Of a stretch of DNA of 58,946 nucleotides, positions 54,994 to 58,946 are shown one piece after another. Origin of the DNA: Chlamydiota bacterium (GTDB lineage: Bacteria > Chlamydiota > Chlamydiia > Chlamydiales > Simkaniaceae); the NCBI GenBank assembly GCA_021772245.1, contig JAJFMH010000081.1, positions 1 to 58,946 of the forward strand, read 5' to 3'. Under the pieces are notes generated by a model. It was given only the letters and a program-made list of their open reading frames with translations. It was not told where the DNA came from and made no database searches. Made by a program: the position numbers and the translations under genes. Position 1 is the stretch's first letter. Each line of letters opens with the position of its first letter.

Positions 54994-56604
54994 CTATCTC
55001 TTTTTTCCTACCTTTACAGTACTACCATTGAATTTTGTAAGAGTAAACCCAGAGAAACTTTCATTAAATAAAAATGACGTATTATTAAGAATGTCGATTG
55101 CAACTTTTTCACCAAGTAAAAGCCCTTCATAGCCATCTGATCTGTAATGAACACCTGCATGATCTCTTCCAAGGGCTATATTTGATGCAAGTTTATTGAG
55201 CTCTCCTCCAACGGTTAGAGTACCTACATATGGAATAAGAGTGTCATTGGTTGCGTTTGGCTCAAGTGGAGATGGAATAACAAAGTCTTCATTAAAAAAG
55301 GCTTTTAAGATAGTGACCGCCGCACCCATAAGTGTTGCGTGCCCTGCTGGGTAGGATGGATGCGTTGGGCATCCTTCAGGATAGGCCTGAGGTAGAAAAT
55401 AGGATCCAAATGTAGCAAAGATATTAGTAAGAGCCGTTGAAGAAATAAGCTCATTACTTATTCCAAGAGAAAGACCATCTGCTTTTTGTTTATGAACATA
55501 GAAGCCGTATTCTTCTGGTCTGGTTCTTGTATTTACTTGCCACTTTTGATACCAAGCCGCCTTTAGACCTTCATGGATCGCAGTTCTGACTAGTTCGAGT
55601 ACTTGAGAAACACTAAATGTCACAAATCCAACTTGGGTTGGATTACCAAGATAGGGATTTGATGGATCTAAAGCCCCATCACCGTATGAAAGTAAAATAA
55701 GAGCAGCATTAAAGGCTCCTTGCCCAGGAAAGTCCCCATGCACGTATTCCGCTAAATCACGTGGTGTTCTTAAAAATATAGGGGTAGGCGCAAAAGCAGT
55801 TGTAGATCCTGCAGGCCCACCATTTATATTGGTATACCAATCTGAAAAGTTAGTTAAAAAGTCATTGGTAGTACCTCCAACTGGAACGGTTTGCTCAGGC
55901 GAAATGGTAGTAGATCCATAGGGTACTTCTTGGTATAGAAATTGAGAAACATAGGGACCTACCAAATCTCCTGGAGTATTTCCTCGCAAAAAGGTCTCGG
56001 GAGTTACAGCCCCAGAAACTCTTGGCCCATTAAAAACAGAAAGAGTATTGAGTTCTGTAACAGCTGATGCAACAATCGGATCTGTATTAAATTCATTAAA
56101 GGGAACATCTCTAGCAAGTACAGTCCAATACAATTCAACCATCTCACCTGCGACTTCAAGAGAAGAAAAACTTGGAGCGGGTCTAATTGCATTTTTCCAG
56201 CCATCAACTCCCGTTAAGGAATAGGCAAACAGCCCTTGTGGATTGATAAGTTTAGTGATTCCCATCCCCATTTGAATATTATTAAAATCAGACTGGTTCC
56301 CAGAATAAATGGCTTTGAGCATAGAATTAAATGCAGATGGATTGATAAAGCCTGAACTAAGGTGATCAAGCCCCTTTCCAAAATTTCCTCTAAAATCTGC
56401 ATAAACTTGCATATCTGAGTTTTGAGATTGAGCATCTAAGTTTTTTTCTCCATCAAACTGGGCAACACTCAGTTTTGTATTACATGAAGACTTTTGTCTC
56501 TCTTCTCTCATGAATTTAAAGAAGTCTTTGTTACTGAGTGTTTGCGCTTCTCTTATAGAAAAAATTGCGCTAAATAAAATGATACCATGAAGCAGCTTAT
56601 TCAT
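54994..56604 (-). CDS. vanadium-dependent haloperoxidase-like protein, exported
   Basis: VHPOs use vanadate and H2O2 to oxidise halides; the fold is shared with acid phosphatases. A signal peptide (about 1-20) is present. Core motifs in order are KWQVNTRTRPEEYG (Lys and Arg vanadate ligands), HPSYPAGHATLMGA (the P-S-G-H-like loop with His), and ALGRDHAGVHYRSDG (Arg, then the vanadate-bound His). All key residues appear present. At 536 aa it is in the usual range. It follows an outer-membrane protein gene after 11 bases, forming an operon. Phosphatase activity is an alternative. Confidence 0.85.
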   Translation of the reverse strand: MNKLLHGIILFSAIFSIREAQTLSNKDFFKFMREERQKSSCNTKLSVAQFDGEKNLDAQSQNSDMQVYADFRGNFGKGLDHLSSGFINPSAFNSMLKAIYSGNQSDFNNIQMGMGITKLINPQGLFAYSLTGVDGWKNAIRPAPSFSSLEVAGEMVELYWTVLARDVPFNEFNTDPIVASAVTELNTLSVFNGPRVSGAVTPETFLRGNTPGDLVGPYVSQFLYQEVPYGSTTISPEQTVPVGGTTNDFLTNFSDWYTNINGGPAGSTTAFAPTPIFLRTPRDLAEYVHGDFPGQGAFNAALILLSYGDGALDPSNPYLGNPTQVGFVTFSVSQVLELVRTAIHEGLKAAWYQKWQVNTRTRPEEYGFYVHKQKADGLSLGISNELISSTALTNIFATFGSYFLPQAYPEGCPTHPSYPAGHATLMGAAVTILKAFFNEDFVIPSPLEPNATNDTLIPYVGTLTVGGELNKLASNIALGRDHAGVHYRSDGYEGLLLGEKVAIDILNNTSFLFNESFSGFTLTKFNGSTVKVGKKR

Positions 56605-56615
56605 ATTTTCTCCTT

Positions 56616-57353
56616 CTAAAATTCATATTTTGCAAGTAATCTAAGACCTAAATTCCATCTCGTTAAATCTGGAATTTTCATTGATGCCCCAAATGAATTA
56701 GTGACGGTATCTTCCCCATATTTACTCCAATCAAAAAATGGAACAAAAGAAAGAGAAAAACACTGGCATGGTTGATTCATAGTTACGATGAGCGGAAGCT
56801 CAGCTCTAAATGCATTTTCTTTATCATTATGCAAGTTACTTGAAAGCACATCCAAACGAGAATATACATCTGGTCTCCATTCAAAAAAGGATCCCAATGT
56901 AAAAAACGGAGAAAATGCCCATGAAAGGTGAAAACCTACGGGAATAAAAAGTTTGTCATATTCGTAGAGTAAATTAAACATATCGGGTTCTTGTCTATAT
57001 CTTAGCCGATTCCATCCAAATCCAATAAATGGAATAAAACGTCCTCTACCTTGAGAATAACAAAACCTTGGTCCCATTTGTATTTCTGCAAAATACTCCG
57101 CAACTTCACTTCTTTGAAAAGGCTTTCCTGTAATAGGCCCCGCGTTCCAACTTCCTTCAAAATCTGCGTTAGAGTAAAACCATTTGTGGGTATATCCAAG
57201 ACCAGCTTTTACACCTCCCATATATCCTTCTAGATCTTTGGGAGCGTCAAAGTCAATTCTTGTGTAATTGAAAAAAGGACCTGCATGCACGTTGAAAGTA
57301 TGCGCTGAAAGGGTCAACATCGGAAAGGCAAATAAAAGAAGAAGTTTTTTCAT
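56616..57353 (-). CDS. outer-membrane beta-barrel protein
   Basis: From ATG 57353 the protein begins MKKLLLLFAFPMLTLSA, a signal peptide, followed by alternating amphipathic strands with aromatic ends (for example GVKAGLGYTHKWFYSNADFEG, then GPRFCYSQGRGRFIPFIGFGW). It ends in the classic C-terminal Phe (LRLLAKYEF). The size of about 245 aa suits an 8- to 12-stranded barrel. It precedes the haloperoxidase gene in the same operon, so it might be a partner channel or surface protein. The frame extends to 57365, but the shorter start places the signal best. Confidence 0.8.
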   Translation of the reverse strand: MKKLLLLFAFPMLTLSAHTFNVHAGPFFNYTRIDFDAPKDLEGYMGGVKAGLGYTHKWFYSNADFEGSWNAGPITGKPFQRSEVAEYFAEIQMGPRFCYSQGRGRFIPFIGFGWNRLRYRQEPDMFNLLYEYDKLFIPVGFHLSWAFSPFFTLGSFFEWRPDVYSRLDVLSSNLHNDKENAFRAELPLIVTMNQPCQCFSLSFVPFFDWSKYGEDTVTNSFGASMKIPDLTRWNLGLRLLAKYEF

Positions 57354-57437
57354 ATGTAGCACCATTTTTTTCTATCAAGCGTAGCAAGAAAAACGCAAAA
57401 AAGAACAGGAAAAATGCAATATATTTACAAAACAGCT

Positions 57438-58292
57438 TTAGAACCGTTTCAAGAATGAATGGCAATAGGGTAATTTATTGTTTTTGGCATAGTACTCTTG
57501 GTGGAAATCTTCCGCTTTGTAAAATGCACTTGCAGGTAAAACTTCTGTTACAACATCAAAACCTTTTCTTCTTAAGGTTTCGATGAGTTTATGCGCGATA
57601 ATTTTCTGCTTATCACTAAGATAATAAATAGCTGATTGATATTGATCACCAATATCTGGGCCTTGACCATCTTTTTGAGTAGGGTCATGAATTTCGAAAA
57701 AAAGCTTTGCTAAATCTTCAAAACAGTTGGTTTCGGGATCAAAAAGAACCTCTAAAGCCTCTCTATGACCTGTTTTGCCTGAGCAAACTTCTTCATAGCT
57801 CGGATTTACAGTATTTCCACCGATATATCCAGCCGTTGTTTTCTTAACGCCTTTTTCCTTCTTAAGAAAGTGTTCTATTCCCCAAAAACAGCCTCCAGCA
57901 AAGATTGCTCTTTCATAACCTTCTTTTGTAAATGCTGGAGCAAATTCCATAGAGATGGAATTTGCGCAGTGGCGCGTGTTTTTGTCTGTCAAATTTTCCC
58001 CTGTAAAAACATGGCCGATGTGCCCTTTGCATCTGCTGCAAACTATTTCTACTCTTTGACCATCTGGGTCTGGAACTTTGTCTACTGCTCCTGGAATTTC
58101 ATCATCAAAACTTGGCCAACCACATCCAGAATCGAATTTGGACTTAGATTCAAAAAGTGGATTATCACATTGTTTACAAAGGTAAATACCAGCATCACTA
58201 CATGTTATATATTTCCCAATGCCGGGCCTTTCAGTGCCTTTTCGAAGAATAACATCTTCTTCATCAGACGATAATTCATGCGTTTTTTTCAT
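57438..58292 (-). CDS. bifunctional methionine sulfoxide reductase (MsrB-MsrA fusion)
   Basis: It repairs oxidised methionine in both stereoforms. The MsrB part (about 1-125) has zinc pairs CKQC and CSRC, and the catalytic Cys in [10 protein letters not shown]. The MsrA part (about 130-284) has GCFWGIEHF with the catalytic Cys, then [22 protein letters not shown]. The order MsrB then MsrA is the reverse of the common MsrA-MsrB fusion of Neisseria. The start at 58292 ([12 protein letters not shown]) is preferred to an upstream ATG at 58310. No signal peptide is seen, so it is probably cytoplasmic. Confidence 0.93.
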   Translation of the reverse strand: MKKTHELSSDEEDVILRKGTERPGIGKYITCSDAGIYLCKQCDNPLFESKSKFDSGCGWPSFDDEIPGAVDKVPDPDGQRVEIVCSRCKGHIGHVFTGENLTDKNTRHCANSISMEFAPAFTKEGYERAIFAGGCFWGIEHFLKKEKGVKKTTAGYIGGNTVNPSYEEVCSGKTGHREALEVLFDPETNCFEDLAKLFFEIHDPTQKDGQGPDIGDQYQSAIYYLSDKQKIIAHKLIETLRRKGFDVVTEVLPASAFYKAEDFHQEYYAKNNKLPYCHSFLKRF

Positions 58293-58391
58293 ATGATCAG
58301 ATGGCTCCAAATTCTAACGGCAATATATCTTGAGTTATTTTTTTTCATTAAATACCATAAGTCCTTTTTTCAAAATGACTATGAGTAAATT

Positions 58392-58806
58392 ATGATATTT
58401 TCTACTAGCTCCATAAAAAAAGTTTATTTTGGGCTAATTACTATCATATCCCTATTTGGCAATAATTTACATTCCTCCGAAAAAGGATTTATTACATGTC
58501 GCCCATGTGGAGGCGGTAGACTTGGTAATCAAATGTTTTCGATTGCAGCAACGCTAAGCATTGCAATTGATGAGAATATCAATGCTTACTTTCCGTATCT
58601 TAATCAAGTAAGAAATGCAGATACTCCCATGAATAAAGAAAAGATCTTCTGGAGATTAAATAATTCTTTTCCACCCAAAAGTCCGAAACACACGATCATT
58701 GGAGTTGGTGATAACAAAAAGAAAAATAACTTACGGATGAAAGGTAAATTTAAAGATGGGGTCTGCTCCAGATTGCAATGTTGGTCAGAAAATCACTTTA
58801 TTCATA
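58392..58806 (+). pseudogene. fucosyltransferase-like (GT11) gene cut by IS30
   Basis: Glycosyltransferase family 11 enzymes transfer fucose to surface glycans. The frame begins with a hydrophobic leader (MIFSTSSIKKVYFGLIT) and has the GT11 signature GGGRLGNQMFSIAATLS near residue 40. The frame runs into the IS30 terminal repeat at 58807 and ends 35 bases further, at a stop inside the element, so the protein would be about 138 genuine residues plus a short IS tail. The main donor-binding domain is lost. The original gene lies beyond the right edge, if at all. Confidence 0.75.
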
Positions 58807-58946
58807 CGCCCTTTCAACCTCGAAGTGCACAAAAAGATTAAAATAAAAAATGGTCAGAGATAGCTAAATCCTCTACGGTGATTTTTAAACGAAAAACACA
58901 CCAAAAGGAGGAAATATGCCCAAAGGCTACCATCATCTGACCAAGT
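58807..58946 (+). mobile_element. IS30-family insertion sequence, left end and transposase start
   Basis: A 24-base terminal repeat (58807-58830; CGCCCTTTCAACC and AAGTGCAC) is followed by a leader with TATCTCTGACC-like inverse elements and AAGGAGGA, then ATG at 58916, which begins MPKGYHHLTK, the usual start of IS30 transposases. The remainder is beyond the window. The same end occurs in the deleted copy at 46056 and as a solo relic at 30758-30810. Confidence 0.85.

Overview
The window looks like a contig from a chlamydia-like bacterium (phylum Chlamydiota, probably an amoeba or protist symbiont outside the Chlamydiaceae). The evidence is a very large signal peptidase I (627 aa) facing a 1037-aa eukaryote-like IleRS, a tmRNA that opens like chlamydial ssrA, ClpB, an NhaD-like antiporter, and eukaryote-style F-box and RING proteins. 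DNA is AT-rich throughout. Both ends lie inside copies of the same IS30-type element, which suggests the assembly broke at that repeat.

Layout. 0-7.4 kb: an unrecognised helical protein, clpB, and a small accessory cluster (GyrI-like and hicA genes, each spoiled by one in-frame TGA, plus hicB and a GAP/LysE-like exporter). 7.4-16.1 kb: five tightly packed genes for an efflux assembly, namely an unusual substrate-binding/TolC fusion, a membrane-fusion lipoprotein, an RND pump, a K+-channel-like protein and an OprB-type porin. 16.1-18.7 kb: a cluster of RING-like proteins with C-terminal membrane anchors, interrupted by a transposase relic. 18.7-24.5 kb: an antiporter and several secreted or membrane proteins of unknown role. 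24.8-29.8 kb: lepB and ileS, convergent and sharing a 36-bp perfect palindrome that encodes the last residues of both. 29.97-30.45 kb: tmRNA (ssrA) with its terminator.

30.4-40.3 kb is a graveyard of mobile DNA. It starts at the tmRNA 3' end. About 5.9 kb further on, the tmRNA end and terminator appear a second time, as expected of an element integrated at ssrA. Inside or beside it are a 1146-aa unknown protein, broken ogt and tag genes, a truncated RhuM gene, a PIN-like protein, a broken large serine recombinase, an intact protein resembling the trypco2 conflict domain, an internally deleted IS200/IS605 transposase and a broken YhcG-type nuclease gene.

40.9-44.7 kb holds four genes with N-terminal signal-like sequences: an Ntn amide hydrolase, a beta-carbonic anhydrase, a SAM methyltransferase and a lipase-like hydrolase. 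44.7-53.6 kb holds housekeeping and accessory genes: SDR, RNA-binding protein, a 357-bp internally deleted IS30 copy, DEAD-box helicase, AAA ATPase, NAGPA-type hydrolase and ABC-F ATPase. 53.7-58.9 kb holds an F-box protein, a vanadium-haloperoxidase/outer-membrane-protein operon, an MsrB-MsrA fusion, and a fucosyltransferase-like gene cut by the IS30 copy at the right edge.

The parts most worth following up are the efflux operon with its fused outer-membrane component and channel, the membrane-anchored RING cluster, the shared-palindrome lepB/ileS ending and the ssrA-targeted island. All functions are inferred by reading motifs; no database search was run.
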